NCBI RefSeq assembly: GCF_042649045.1 | Contig: NZ_JBHSEF010000021.1 | Coordinates: forward strand, 124,001 to 188,000 | Length of the DNA stretch: 64,000 nucleotides | Direction of reading: 5' to 3' | DNA from: Chryseomicrobium palamuruense | Lineage (GTDB): Bacteria > Bacillota > Bacilli > Bacillales_A > Planococcaceae | Shown: positions 51,592-59,796 of the stretch, piece after piece | How the letters are laid out: each line of letters begins with the position of its first letter | How positions within the stretch are numbered: position 1 is the first letter of the stretch | Made by a program: the position numbers and the translations under genes | Notes under the pieces: model-generated | What the model saw: the letters and a program-made list of their open reading frames with translations, nothing else | The model's database searches: none | What the model was told of the DNA's origin: nothing

Positions 51592-52683
51592 ATGGATAAC
51601 AGCATGAAAATACCTGAATATCAGCTTTTTATTCAACCTTTAGATTTAAGTGAACTTCGTAAAGATATTTGGGATGACGATCCTATCCCTGCCAAGCTAA
51701 CGATTAACAAAAGAAAGTATGATATTGATATCGCCTATCGTGGGTCCCATATCCGGGATTTTCGAAAGAAGTCGTATCACATTTCGTTTTATAAGCCAAG
51801 TACCTATAGAAAAGCCAAAGAAATTCATATCAACGCAGAATATAAAGATCCTTCTCAATTAAGAAATAAATTATCACTAGATTTTTTCAGTGAAATAGGG
51901 TGCTTATCGCCAAAGTCCCAATTTGTATATATGAAATTGAATGGGAAAAATGAGGGGCTTTATTTAGAATTAGAATCTGTGGATGAGCATTTCCTTGCGA
52001 ATCGACAACTACCTCAAGGACCCATATTCTATGCGATTGATGGCGATGCTAACTTTTCGTTGATGAGTGATCTTGATAAAGATGTAAAGAAATCACTTAA
52101 CCTTGGCTATGAACTAAAATATGGGACAGTACAAGATGAATTATTTTTACAAAAAATGATTGTTGAAATTAATACCATTTCAAAAATTGAATTTGAAAAT
52201 AAAATTGTGAACTACATCCATGTTGATCAGTATCTCCGCTGGTTGGCTGGCGTTGTTTTCACCCAGAATTTTGATGGTTTTGTTCATAATTACGCACTAT
52301 ACCAGAATAGCGAAACGAGACTATTCGAAGTCATCCCGTGGGATTACGATGCAACATGGGGAAGGGATGTAAACGGGAGAGTAATGAGGGAAGACTATTT
52401 ACGAATCGAAGGATTTAATACGCTAACCGCAAGGATTCTCGACGTGAAAACATTTCGACGTCAATACAAAAACTTGCTAGTAGATATTTTAAACAACAAA
52501 TTTAATGTAGACTATTTGAAACCCAAAATACAAGGGATGCATGATTTAATAAGGCCTTATATTCAAAAAGATCCTTATAAAAAAGACGATATCCATTTAT
52601 TTGATGAGGAACCTGAGTATATACTGGATTTTATTGAAGCACGGGCGAATTATATAAGAGAGAAATTAGATACATTAGATTAA
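51592..52683 (+). CDS. CotH kinase family protein
   Basis: 363 residues; AAAGGGAAG lies 10 bases before the ATG. CotH kinase pattern: AYRGSHIRDFRKKSYHISF near residue 50 (nucleotide-binding region), KNEGLYLELESVDEHFL (about 121-137), and the NFDGFVHNY and PWDYDATWG motifs (about 228-262) with metal-binding Asp residues. CotH proteins phosphorylate spore coat proteins in Bacillus, but related genes occur in non-spore-formers, so sporulation is only suggested. It is a single gene. Confidence 0.88.
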   Translation: MDNSMKIPEYQLFIQPLDLSELRKDIWDDDPIPAKLTINKRKYDIDIAYRGSHIRDFRKKSYHISFYKPSTYRKAKEIHINAEYKDPSQLRNKLSLDFFSEIGCLSPKSQFVYMKLNGKNEGLYLELESVDEHFLANRQLPQGPIFYAIDGDANFSLMSDLDKDVKKSLNLGYELKYGTVQDELFLQKMIVEINTISKIEFENKIVNYIHVDQYLRWLAGVVFTQNFDGFVHNYALYQNSETRLFEVIPWDYDATWGRDVNGRVMREDYLRIEGFNTLTARILDVKTFRRQYKNLLVDILNNKFNVDYLKPKIQGMHDLIRPYIQKDPYKKDDIHLFDEEPEYILDFIEARANYIREKLDTLD

Positions 52684-52780
52684 GTTGTTTCATTATCTTA
52701 CAACCCCCTCTTTCTATCGGGTAAGAGTTTTGTTGTCGCTTGAATTTGCACGCTTCTTTCTCGTACCGATGACAAAATAA

Positions 52781-52829
52781 AACCTATCTTTCACTCAGCA
52801 CACAAACTGAGAAAAGATAGGTCTTTTTT
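52781..52829. terminator. Bidirectional terminator
   Basis: AAACCTATCTTT and AAAGATAGGT with inner CTCAG / CTGAG, then CTTTTTT, between convergent genes. Confidence 0.85.
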
Positions 52830-52831
52830 AA

Positions 52832-53368
52832 TTATCGAATCGTTTTTAAAGCTGTCGACCATGAAATGACTTGATCCAACATCTCATTTACGGACTGGTT
52901 TTGATGTACAGCTGGTTTGAAGTCTGTGCCATTTTCGAAATCAGTGAACAGGGAGAGTGCAGGGTGCACACGTACGTCTGCAATTAACAGTTCGCCCAAG
53001 ATTCCGCGAAGGTGTTCTGTTGCACGCGCTCCGCCAACAGAACCATACGAAACGATACCAGCTGCTTTGTTGTTCCATTCCGGACGAAGGTAATCGATTG
53101 CATTTTTTAAAGCCCCTGTAATGGAGTGGTTGTACTCTTGCACGATAAAGACAAATCCGTCGAGTGAACCGATTTTTTCGGACCAAGCCGCTGCGCCTGA
53201 AGCGTCCCCGCCCGCTTCACCTAAAAGTGGTAACTTGTACTCTGCGATATCGACGATTTCGTACGCTGCGTCTCCGCGTTTGTTTGCGATTTCTTGTACC
53301 CAAGTTCCTACTTGTGGACTTACACGTCCTTCACGAGTCGACCCTAAAATAATACCAATTTTCAACAT
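52832..53368 (-). CDS. NADPH-dependent FMN reductase
   Basis: 178 residues from the ATG after GGAGGAAAAAG; a longer form from 53434 (MGFFGRLFG...) is possible but has a poorer site. Flavodoxin-like fold with the phosphate loop GSTREGRVS (about 8-16), PLLGEAG, VQEYNHSITGALKNAIDY and SYGSVGGARA, as in the YieF/ArsH/azoreductase group. It lies after the luciferase-like gene and could supply reduced FMN to it. Confidence 0.85.
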   Translation of the reverse strand: MLKIGIILGSTREGRVSPQVGTWVQEIANKRGDAAYEIVDIAEYKLPLLGEAGGDASGAAAWSEKIGSLDGFVFIVQEYNHSITGALKNAIDYLRPEWNNKAAGIVSYGSVGGARATEHLRGILGELLIADVRVHPALSLFTDFENGTDFKPAVHQNQSVNEMLDQVISWSTALKTIR

Positions 53369-53443
53369 TTCTTTTTCCTCCTCAGGTTGTGGTTGTGATG
53401 TGTTGTTTCCAAATAGTCTTCCGAAGAAACCCATAATTTATCC

Positions 53444-54511
53444 CTACTCTCTAAAATGAATCAACTTCCGGACTTTCGGGGCAACGTGTGTCCCTAAAAG
53501 TTCGATGGAACGTTGTATAGTGTCTGACGGTTGTCCGCCAATATCGACTTGCGCTAAGAAGCGCGTGTGGCCAAACAGCTCATATTGTCTGTGGATTTTT
53601 TCCACAATCTCATCCGGACTGCCGACAAAGAGAGCCGTGTCAGGGTGCGCCATTTGATCAAAATCTTGTCTAGTCATCCGAGATGAATACCCTCGTTGAC
53701 GATTTACGTACTGCCAGTAGTTCGCGTGATACGGGAAAAACTCATCACGCGCTTGTTTCGCGTTCGGTGCTAAGAACGCATGACCGGCAATTGCCACCTT
53801 TTGTTGCTTCTTGTCATGGCCCGCTTCTTCAAATGCGCGGCGATACAAGTTGGCAAGCGGTGCAAATCGTTCCGGCATGCCGCCAAGCAGAACCAGTGTC
53901 ACTCCTGCTCCAAACGTACCGGCGCGCACTGCACTTTCTGGTGTCCCGCCTACTCCGACCCAAAGAGGAATTTCCTTTTGAAGGGCGCGAGGTGCAATCT
54001 CCATTTCTGGAAACGACTTGCGGAAATGCCCATTCCAGCTGACTCGATCTTCCGCATTCACTTTTTGAAGCAATGTAAAGTGTTCTTCGAAAAGCGCATC
54101 ATAATCCGCAAGTTGATAGCCGAACAGCGGAAACGACTCGGTAAAGGCACCGCGTCCGGCGATAATCTCGGCACGACCATGTGACAACAAGTCGAGCGTC
54201 GCAAAGTCTTGATAGAGCCGAATGGGATCCAATGTGCTTAGAACGGACGTCGTACTGATCAAACGAATGTTCTCCGTCTCGCGCGCAATGGCAGCGAGGA
54301 CGACTGCAGGCGAGGAAGTCACATAGTCTGAGCGATGGTGTTCTCCGACACCAAACACATCAAGTCCCGCCTCGTCCGTCCACTTCGCCATATCGAGAAG
54401 TTGTTGCAATCGTTCTGGTGCGGAAGTTGTGGTCCCCGTTATCGGATTAGGCCCGATATCACCTAATGAATAGATTCCGATTTCAAAGTACGATGGTTGC
54501 TCCGGTATGAT
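53444..54511 (-). CDS. Luciferase-like monooxygenase, apparently without an ATG/GTG/TTG start
   Basis: The bacterial luciferase family core is clear: DEAGLDVFGVGEHH (about 48-61), GRAEIIAGRGAF, PLWVGVGG. The first usable canonical start is TTG at 54409, but the frame continues upstream with family-typical residues (FEIGIYSLGDIGPNPITG). AGGAGG (54518-54523) sits 6 bases before ATC (54511) and 9 before ATA (54508), and no ATG, GTG or TTG lies between. So the protein (about 355 residues) may start at a rare codon, or the ATG was lost by mutation or sequencing error. It is FMNH2-dependent; substrate unknown. Confidence 0.8.
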   Translation of the reverse strand: MIPEQPSYFEIGIYSLGDIGPNPITGTTTSAPERLQQLLDMAKWTDEAGLDVFGVGEHHRSDYVTSSPAVVLAAIARETENIRLISTTSVLSTLDPIRLYQDFATLDLLSHGRAEIIAGRGAFTESFPLFGYQLADYDALFEEHFTLLQKVNAEDRVSWNGHFRKSFPEMEIAPRALQKEIPLWVGVGGTPESAVRAGTFGAGVTLVLLGGMPERFAPLANLYRRAFEEAGHDKKQQKVAIAGHAFLAPNAKQARDEFFPYHANYWQYVNRQRGYSSRMTRQDFDQMAHPDTALFVGSPDEIVEKIHRQYELFGHTRFLAQVDIGGQPSDTIQRSIELLGTHVAPKVRKLIHFRE

Positions 54512-54584
54512 GTTATCCCTCCTGTCTTACAGTTCAACTTACTTTACGTAACCTAATGTATTATAATAACTAAATATCGTCAAG

Positions 54585-54598
54585 TAATAAATTTATTA
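54585..54598. promoter_or_regulatory. Possible operator upstream of the monooxygenase gene
   Basis: TAATAAATTTATTA is a perfect 14-bp palindrome in the AT-rich segment about 65 bp upstream of the ribosome-binding site. On the minus strand a TTGACG box lies just after it. Confidence 0.4.
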
Positions 54599-54626
54599 TT
54601 TACAACTTCTTTTTGTTCCGACGGTT

Positions 54627-55010
54627 CGCGACACGGTCTAACCGTGGGTCGCCGAGTAGGACGGTGGGTGGGGCCGCGACACGGTCGGACCCTGGGTTGC
54701 CGAGCAGGACGGCGGGTGGGGCCGCGACACGGTCGGACCCTGGGTTGCCGAGTAGGACGACGGGTGGGGCCGCGACACAGTCGGACCCTGGGTTGCCGAG
54801 TAGGACGGTGGGTAGGGCCGCGACACGGTCGGACCCTGGGTCGCCGAGTAGGACGACGGGTGGGGCCGCGACACGGTCGGACCCTGGGTTGCCGAGTAGG
54901 ACGGTGGGTGGGGCCGCGACACGGTCGGACCGTGGGTTGCCGAGTAGGACGGTGGGTGGGGCCGCGACACGGTCGGACCGTGGGTCGCCGAGTAGGAACG
55001 ACCGTCCCCC
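54627..55010. repeat. Eight 48-bp GC-rich tandem repeats
   Basis: Units start every 48 bp at 54627, 54675 and so on to 54963 (CGCGACACGGTCGGACC, then CTGGGTTGCCGAGTAGGAC). Three 12-bp CGTCCCCCGTAC units follow to about 55045. All six frames are affected; the long open frames here are by-products. The units match the two at 34151-34257. The array lies between the terminator of the flavin reductase gene and the monooxygenase promoter. Confidence 0.92.
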
Positions 55011-55051
55011 GTACCGTCCCCCGTACCGTCCCCCGTACCGTGCCAACAAAA

Positions 55052-55093
55052 AACCTATCTTCCTCTCAGCTAGTCCTGAAGAAAAGATAGGTT
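55052..55093 (-). terminator. Terminator of the dioxygenase-flavin reductase operon
   Basis: AACCTATCTT and AAGATAGGTT with inner TCAG / CTGA; TTTTTTG follows on the minus strand. Confidence 0.8.
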
Positions 55094-55099
55094 GGTTGG

Positions 55100-55705
55100 T
55101 CACTTCGGGCGGTCCATTGAAAAGATGTCACCGATGTGTGCATAGTTGGTGCCGGCTAGACGGCTTACAGCCCCTAACCCACGCGGATCGATGCGGCCGT
55201 TTTCGTAGATACTGTTGTCGATATGGAAGCGGACGACTTTGCCGATGAACAGGTCGCTCCCTGCTCCTTCTTCACCAAGTGGTACGGCTTGCTCTAGCAC
55301 ACATTCCATGCGCACTTTCGCTTCTTTCACTCCCGGTACATGGACCACTTCACTGTCAACAAGTGTCATGTTCGCTAGCTCAATCTCACTCGCGTCCGGG
55401 GGAAGAGAGGCGGCTGCTTCATTCACTTGGGTCACGTTGTCGGCGTCGACAATATGCACCACGAATTCTTTCGTCTGATAGATGTTACGGGCGGTATCTT
55501 TATGACCGGAATCCGGACGCTGGATAGCCAACGACACCATTGGTGGATTCGACGATACAATGTTGAAGTAGCTGAATGGGGCTCCGTTGATGACCCCATC
55601 ACCTGAATCCGTGGTCACAAATGCAATGGGGCGGGGAATGACCGTGCCAATGAGTAGCTTATAGTTTTCACGTTCTGTTTGTGTCGTTGGATCAATCGAT
55701 TTCAT
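55100..55705 (-). CDS. Flavin reductase family protein
   Basis: 201 residues of the FMN-binding split-barrel type: LIGTVIPRPIAFVTT (about 18-32), GAPFSYFNIVSSNPPMVSLAI and RNIYQTKEFVVHIV, with C-terminal GLGAVSRLAGTNYA. It would reduce free FMN with NAD(P)H or act on a quinone. It lies 12 bp after the ring-cleaving dioxygenase gene, so they form an operon. Confidence 0.85.
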   Translation of the reverse strand: MKSIDPTTQTERENYKLLIGTVIPRPIAFVTTDSGDGVINGAPFSYFNIVSSNPPMVSLAIQRPDSGHKDTARNIYQTKEFVVHIVDADNVTQVNEAAASLPPDASEIELANMTLVDSEVVHVPGVKEAKVRMECVLEQAVPLGEEGAGSDLFIGKVVRFHIDNSIYENGRIDPRGLGAVSRLAGTNYAHIGDIFSMDRPK

Positions 55706-55717
55706 TTAGATAGCCTC

Positions 55718-56656
55718 CTATTCACCTTTTGGTACAGTAATCGGAATCAAGCGGTCTTCAATGCGTGACCGGGACTGTTCATATTGCGCGGGTAACATCA
55801 GTTGTTCCCCCATCGTCTCGAGCGACTCATCATGTGCAAATCCAGGTGGGTCCGTTGCAATTTCAAACAAGATGTCGCCTGCTTCGCGGAAGTAGATTGC
55901 ATTAAAATACTGGCGGTCTTTGATTTCGGTTACTTGTTCTCCAAGGCTCGCCACATGTTCCTGCCATTCCGAATGGTCTTCGTCATCTGTTGCGCGCCAC
56001 GCAATATGGTGCACGGTGCCAACACCCATCGTTCCGACAACGCCCGTGACCATTTTCACGTCAACCGTGTTTCCAATTGAAGCCGAGGAAGCGAACCGTA
56101 CATAATCGCCTTCTTCCGCAACTTGTGTAAGCCCCATGACCTCCGTTAACGTCCGGATGGTTGCTTGTGGTTGTGTAGAGAAAAGTGTCGCTCCCGCGAA
56201 GCCTTTGATGGCCACGTCCGGTGTGACACCCCCGGAAGTCCAGGAATTCACGTCTCCACCCTCGCGCTCGACAAGCTCTAGGTGCAATCCGTGCGGATCA
56301 TCAAACTGGAGCACTTGCTCACCAAAGCGCATGGCTTTTTTGAACAGAATCGAGTGGCTCGCTAAGCGGTTCACCCAGAACGGCATGGACCCAACCGGAA
56401 TTGCGTAGCTTGTAACACCGACCTGTCCGTCGCCGATTTGCCCTTGATACGCACCAACCCACGGGAAGAAAGTGATGATGGTTCCGGGTTGTCCTCCCCC
56501 GTTACCGAAGTACAAATGGTACGTGCCCGGATCATCAAAATTGACTGTCTGTTTCACGAGACGCAGTCCGAGTACACCTGCATAGAAGTCGACATTTTCT
56601 TGTGGATGCCCGACGATAGCTGTGATGTGATGGATGCCTGCTGTTTTTTTCTTCAT
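55718..56656 (-). CDS. Ring-cleaving dioxygenase (MhqA/MhqO-like, VOC superfamily)
   Basis: 312 residues with two VOC modules. Metal-site residues include IHHITAI (His near residue 10), the central THHI-type stretch VHHIAWRATDDEDH (about 218-231) and FEIATDPPGF (Glu near 276). Length and layout match Bacillus MhqA/MhqO, putative ring-cleaving dioxygenases induced by catechol and hydroquinone. An MhqR-like inverted repeat lies 57 bp upstream. It is first gene of an operon with the flavin reductase. Confidence 0.87.
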   Translation of the reverse strand: MKKKTAGIHHITAIVGHPQENVDFYAGVLGLRLVKQTVNFDDPGTYHLYFGNGGGQPGTIITFFPWVGAYQGQIGDGQVGVTSYAIPVGSMPFWVNRLASHSILFKKAMRFGEQVLQFDDPHGLHLELVEREGGDVNSWTSGGVTPDVAIKGFAGATLFSTQPQATIRTLTEVMGLTQVAEEGDYVRFASSASIGNTVDVKMVTGVVGTMGVGTVHHIAWRATDDEDHSEWQEHVASLGEQVTEIKDRQYFNAIYFREAGDILFEIATDPPGFAHDESLETMGEQLMLPAQYEQSRSRIEDRLIPITVPKGE

Positions 56657-56712
56657 CTATATCCTCCTCTTTCTTAACCTCATCTATTTGATAGAATTAG
56701 TATACACTCATT

Positions 56713-56732
56713 TTATCTTGAATTAAAGATAA
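56713..56732. promoter_or_regulatory. MhqR-like operator
   Basis: TTATCTT-GAATTA-AAGATAA: 7-bp arms around a 6-bp spacer. From memory, the MhqR box in B. subtilis is a similar ATCTcgAATtcgAGAT-type repeat. It overlaps the likely promoter of the dioxygenase operon and is also 61 bp before the divergent pentapeptide gene. Confidence 0.6.
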
Positions 56733-56793
56733 TTGTTTTCTACCCGTTTTTATGTGAATATGCTACGCTAAGAAAAAAAGATAGGTGATTGTG

Positions 56794-57429
56794 ATGGAAA
56801 TCGAACGCCCACGACTCAGCAAGTCCCTCCTCGAGACCAAGTTACGTGCTATTCCGATTGATGAGGATCCGGAAATTTTGAATGTATCTTTGAAAGATGA
56901 AGAGATCATCGAAGCGCATCATCCACGACTACGGATTTCGAATGTGGTTTTTACGAATTGCACGTTTACCGAAAGCGAATTTATCAAAGCGGACTGGAGC
57001 GATGTCCGGTTCGAAAACTGTGACTTGTCCAATGTAACCTTGAAAGATGCGGCACTTCACCGCGTCGAATTTATCAATTGCAAGCTGACCGGGATTGACT
57101 TTAGTGACGCGACGCTAAAAAACGTGCACTGGGAACAGTCGATGCTTCCGTATGCCCTGTTTGGGGATTGTAAGATGGAGAATCATGCATTCATTGATTG
57201 TGACTTATCATTTGCCTATTTTTATAATTGCGAGTTTAAGCATGTTGCACTTGAACGCTGTCAGCTGAACGAGGCCTCGTTTGAAGATACGAAATTGAAA
57301 GGTTTGGATTTGAGCACATGTTCATTCGACACGATGAAAGTCTCAATGGATGACTTACGTGGGTGCGAAGTATCTCCTCATCAAGCCATTCAGTTTGCGA
57401 GTTTAATAGGGCTTGTTGTCAAAGATTGA
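56794..57429 (+). CDS. Pentapeptide repeat protein
   Basis: The start at MEIERPRLSK follows AGGTGA; the GTG codons upstream overlap that site. 211 residues with runs of A(D/N)LxX-like units forming a right-handed quadrilateral beta-helix: NVVFTNCTFTESEFIKADWS, LSNVTLKDAALHRVEFINCKL (two runs). The group includes McbG/Qnr-type gyrase-protecting mimics, but most chromosomal members are uncharacterised. It is divergent from the dioxygenase operon, whose operator may affect it. Confidence 0.87.
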   Translation: MEIERPRLSKSLLETKLRAIPIDEDPEILNVSLKDEEIIEAHHPRLRISNVVFTNCTFTESEFIKADWSDVRFENCDLSNVTLKDAALHRVEFINCKLTGIDFSDATLKNVHWEQSMLPYALFGDCKMENHAFIDCDLSFAYFYNCEFKHVALERCQLNEASFEDTKLKGLDLSTCSFDTMKVSMDDLRGCEVSPHQAIQFASLIGLVVKD

Positions 57430-57484
57430 AACATCTCGTCACTCTTCTCCGTAGAAGTAGAAAAGACGGAGAGTCGTTGGCGAC

Positions 57485-57688
57485 ATGGTCATGTTTTTCG
57501 TAGTAACCGGACTGATTGGCATTTCCATTTCTGGATATTGCTTAGGAGCTTGGACAGATATTCATCTGCCACGAGACAATTCATGGGTGGAAGTCGATCC
57601 AGAACGTGCGGGCAAGACAAAGGTCGGTTTGATCTCTGGGGCAATCGGGATGGGGCTGTTAGCAATCGACCTGTTAATTTTTCTGTAA
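57485..57688 (+). CDS. Small two-span membrane protein (67 aa)
   Basis: Hydrophobic segments at about 3-22 and 47-66 with a polar loop (DIHLPRDNSWVEVDPERAGKTK split). The ATG comes after GGAGAG and a possible leader hairpin (CTCCGT...ACGGAG, about 57449-57472). Function unknown. Confidence 0.6.
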   Translation: MVMFFVVTGLIGISISGYCLGAWTDIHLPRDNSWVEVDPERAGKTKVGLISGAIGMGLLAIDLLIFL

Positions 57689-57696
57689 TGAAGAAG

Positions 57697-57720
57697 ACCC
57701 CGAGGAACTCCCCAGGGTCA
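57697..57720. terminator. Hairpin terminator between convergent genes
   Basis: GACCCcG / CAGGGTC-type arms around GGAACTCC; on the minus strand the 3' side is TCTTCTTC, only weakly T-rich. Confidence 0.55.
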
Positions 57721-57724
57721 TGGT

Positions 57725-58360
57725 TCAGATACGTACATTCTTCCCGCTAAGCACATGCGTGCCTGGCGGTTTTTCTTTGGCTTGACGAATCATGACCTGC
57801 GCAAGTTCACGTGTCGGAAGAGGTCGCTGCGACTTCAGCAGGCCTACTTTGTTAAGTACCGTGATGACTTTGAGCCCAACTTTCTCTCCTATCCGGTCAC
57901 TGTCTTTCCGGTCGAGAATCGGTGGCTGCAAAATCGTGAGGGACGGAAATTCAAGTTTCTTTACAGCGACTTCGAGCTCACCCTTCATCCGGGAATAGAA
58001 GACACGCGACGTTGATGAGGCCCCTGTGGAAGAAACAAGCACGTAGGTTGGAACCCCATTCGTACGTGCTGCTTCGGTAAATTGATACTGATAGTCGTAG
58101 TCGACTTTCCACTGCGCTTCTTTTGTACCCGCTGCTTTGATGGTTGTTCCTAAGCAGGAAAAGAGAACGTCGCCTGTCACCAATCGGTACCAGTGCTGCG
58201 GCCGATCAAAGTCAATGATGTGTGTTTGAAGCTTTTTGTGCCGGAGTGGAAGTTCGCGGCGAACAAAAATATGCACTTCCTCGAACGTTCCATCTTCAAG
58301 TAATAGGTCCACCAAATCTCTTCCTGTAGCTCCCGTAGCTCCAATCACTAGGGCTTTCAT
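57725..58360 (-). CDS. NAD(P)H-binding oxidoreductase (atypical SDR, TIP30/YbbM-like)
   Basis: The start at MKALVIGATGATG follows GAGGTGAGG; the longer frame starts before that site. 211 residues with the Rossmann motif GATGATG (about 7-13), LFSCLGTT, VSSTGAS and FYSRMKGELE (Tyr/Lys region). It resembles small NAD(P)-binding proteins of Bacillales whose role is unknown. It is divergent from the HAD gene. Confidence 0.83.
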   Translation of the reverse strand: MKALVIGATGATGRDLVDLLLEDGTFEEVHIFVRRELPLRHKKLQTHIIDFDRPQHWYRLVTGDVLFSCLGTTIKAAGTKEAQWKVDYDYQYQFTEAARTNGVPTYVLVSSTGASSTSRVFYSRMKGELEVAVKKLEFPSLTILQPPILDRKDSDRIGEKVGLKVITVLNKVGLLKSQRPLPTRELAQVMIRQAKEKPPGTHVLSGKNVRI

Positions 58361-58463
58361 CGCCCTCACCTCGTTTTCGTTCATTTTCTTCAGTATACTG
58401 TATTGTGCATCCAATTACCGCATGCGAACGTCTTACGTACCATACACCGAGAGGAGAATTTTA

Positions 58464-59138
58464 ATGACCCACGCGTTAATTTTTGATATGGACGGCACCC
58501 TATTCCGCACCGACCTCATTTTAGAGCCCGCTCTAGAGAGGACGTTTACTTCTTTACGACAACAAAACTTATGGGATGGCCCCACCCCAATTGATACCTA
58601 CCGTGACATCATGGGTGTCCCGCTTCCGATCGTCTGGCAAACTCTCTGCTCCGAGCATCCCCCGGAAGTGCATGAAGAGAGCAATGCTTATTTTCAGCAA
58701 GCGTTGATTGAATTGATTGAAGAAGGCAGTGGTCAGCTGTATGATGACGTATTACCGACTCTCGCAGTTCTCTCGGAAACCTACCCGATCTACATAGCAA
58801 GCAATGGACAAACAGCGTACTTACAAGCCATTGTGAACCATTACGAACTAGACCGCTACGTCAAACAGACCTACAGCATTGACCTCATCGCATCCGGAAA
58901 CAAAACCGAGCTCGCGCGCCGGGTACTCGATGACCACCATCATACGGTAGGTTTCGTTATCGGCGACCGTTCATCTGATATCCGGGCTGCTAAAGATAAC
59001 GAGCTTACAGCAGTTGGTGTCCGCTTTGATTTTGCGCAGGAGGAAGAACTGGCAATGGCCGATGTGGTGATTGATCAGTTTGGGGAGTTACCTGAGGTTC
59101 TTGAAAAGTTTAGAGAAAAGCAGAAAACCAGCCGTTGA
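58464..59138 (+). CDS. HAD family hydrolase
   Basis: The start at MTHALIFDMDGTLF follows GAGAGGAGAA. 224 residues: motif I DMDGTLFRT (nucleophile D8, acid D10), motif II IASNGQT (about 109-115), motif III Lys in NKTELARRVL and motif IV GDRSSDI (about 165-171). The helical cap lies between motifs I and II, as in PGP-like phosphatases. Substrate unknown. Terminator follows. Confidence 0.87.
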   Translation: MTHALIFDMDGTLFRTDLILEPALERTFTSLRQQNLWDGPTPIDTYRDIMGVPLPIVWQTLCSEHPPEVHEESNAYFQQALIELIEEGSGQLYDDVLPTLAVLSETYPIYIASNGQTAYLQAIVNHYELDRYVKQTYSIDLIASGNKTELARRVLDDHHHTVGFVIGDRSSDIRAAKDNELTAVGVRFDFAQEEELAMADVVIDQFGELPEVLEKFREKQKTSR

Positions 59139-59152
59139 GAGACTGGTTTTTT
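59124..59152 (+). terminator. Terminator of the HAD gene
   Basis: AAAACCAGcC and GaCTGGTTTT enclose GTTGAGA, with T6 following; it overlaps the last codons. Confidence 0.85.
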
Positions 59153-59183
59153 GCATCTTGTATTTAGTTGTAGATATAAGAAT

Positions 59184-59402
59184 TTATTTCGTCACACGTT
59201 GCTTCTTAGAGTATAGATAAATACCAGCGACAAGGGCGACGAGCAGGACGATTACAACGATAGAACCTAATGTGTTATCAGGACCAAAAATAGTAGTCAG
59301 TGCTGCGTCAAATCCAGGTACGCCTGCTGCACGAAGAAATGGAATGATGACGGCTGCGACTAGAAAACCGGCGAAAAAGTAAAGCGTGGTTTTCTTTGAC
59401 AT
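59184..59402 (-). CDS. Small two-span membrane protein (72 aa)
   Basis: The start at MSKKTTLYFFAGF follows AAGGGGG; the longer frame reads repeat DNA upstream. Two hydrophobic segments (about 7-27 and 44-63) and a basic C-terminus (YSKKQRVTK). Function unknown. Its upstream region is taken up by the locus E element. Confidence 0.7.
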   Translation of the reverse strand: MSKKTTLYFFAGFLVAAVIIPFLRAAGVPGFDAALTTIFGPDNTLGSIVVIVLLVALVAGIYLYSKKQRVTK

Positions 59403-59538
59403 ATAAATTTCCCCCTTAGTTTGATTCTTACTTACTTTACGATTGCAATGTCCAATAGTTCCCTTTTCAAGGGTATTATTGAAAACAATGGTTACTCTAA
59501 GTGTAACACGATATTTATGAAGCTGACAGACTTCTTTG

Positions 59539-59790
59539 GAAGTGGGGCAGATCTTTCTAGCAAGGGCTTGGGACGCTAAGGTTTTAGAGGAGTCCGGGTG
59601 TTTCGTTTCCATAATACGAGTTTGACTGACAAATCGGATTCTCTGGTAGATGAAAGCTCCATTTTGTCACGACAAAGCAGAGTTTTGTTACGTGAAATGC
59701 TCTCGCTGTAGCATGAACGCCCGCTCACCAACCTCGAGCACTTCCACGCCACCCAAAAACGCCCACCCGCAAGCGGATGGACGTCCTATT
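59539..59790 (+). repeat. Locus E: composite intergenic element with head and 21-bp array
   Basis: Head GAAGTGGGG...CTAGCAAGGGCTT at 59539-59569, GGGTGTTTCGTTTCC at about 59596-59610, then a 21-bp series (TTTTGTCACGAC, TTTTGTTACGTG and AGCATGAACGCC lie one unit apart). The module GAACGCCCGCTCACC at about 59723 and decaying copies follow. It occupies most of a 394-bp gap between two minus-strand genes. Small open frames here are by-products. Confidence 0.85.
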
Positions 59791-59796
59791 CTTTAT

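Noticed and set aside
54600..55248. Long open frames on both strands (up to 211 codons) through the 48-bp array
   Set aside because: All frames stay open because the unit length is a multiple of three; no ribosome-binding site and no non-repeated domain, and the frames run into the flavin reductase gene.
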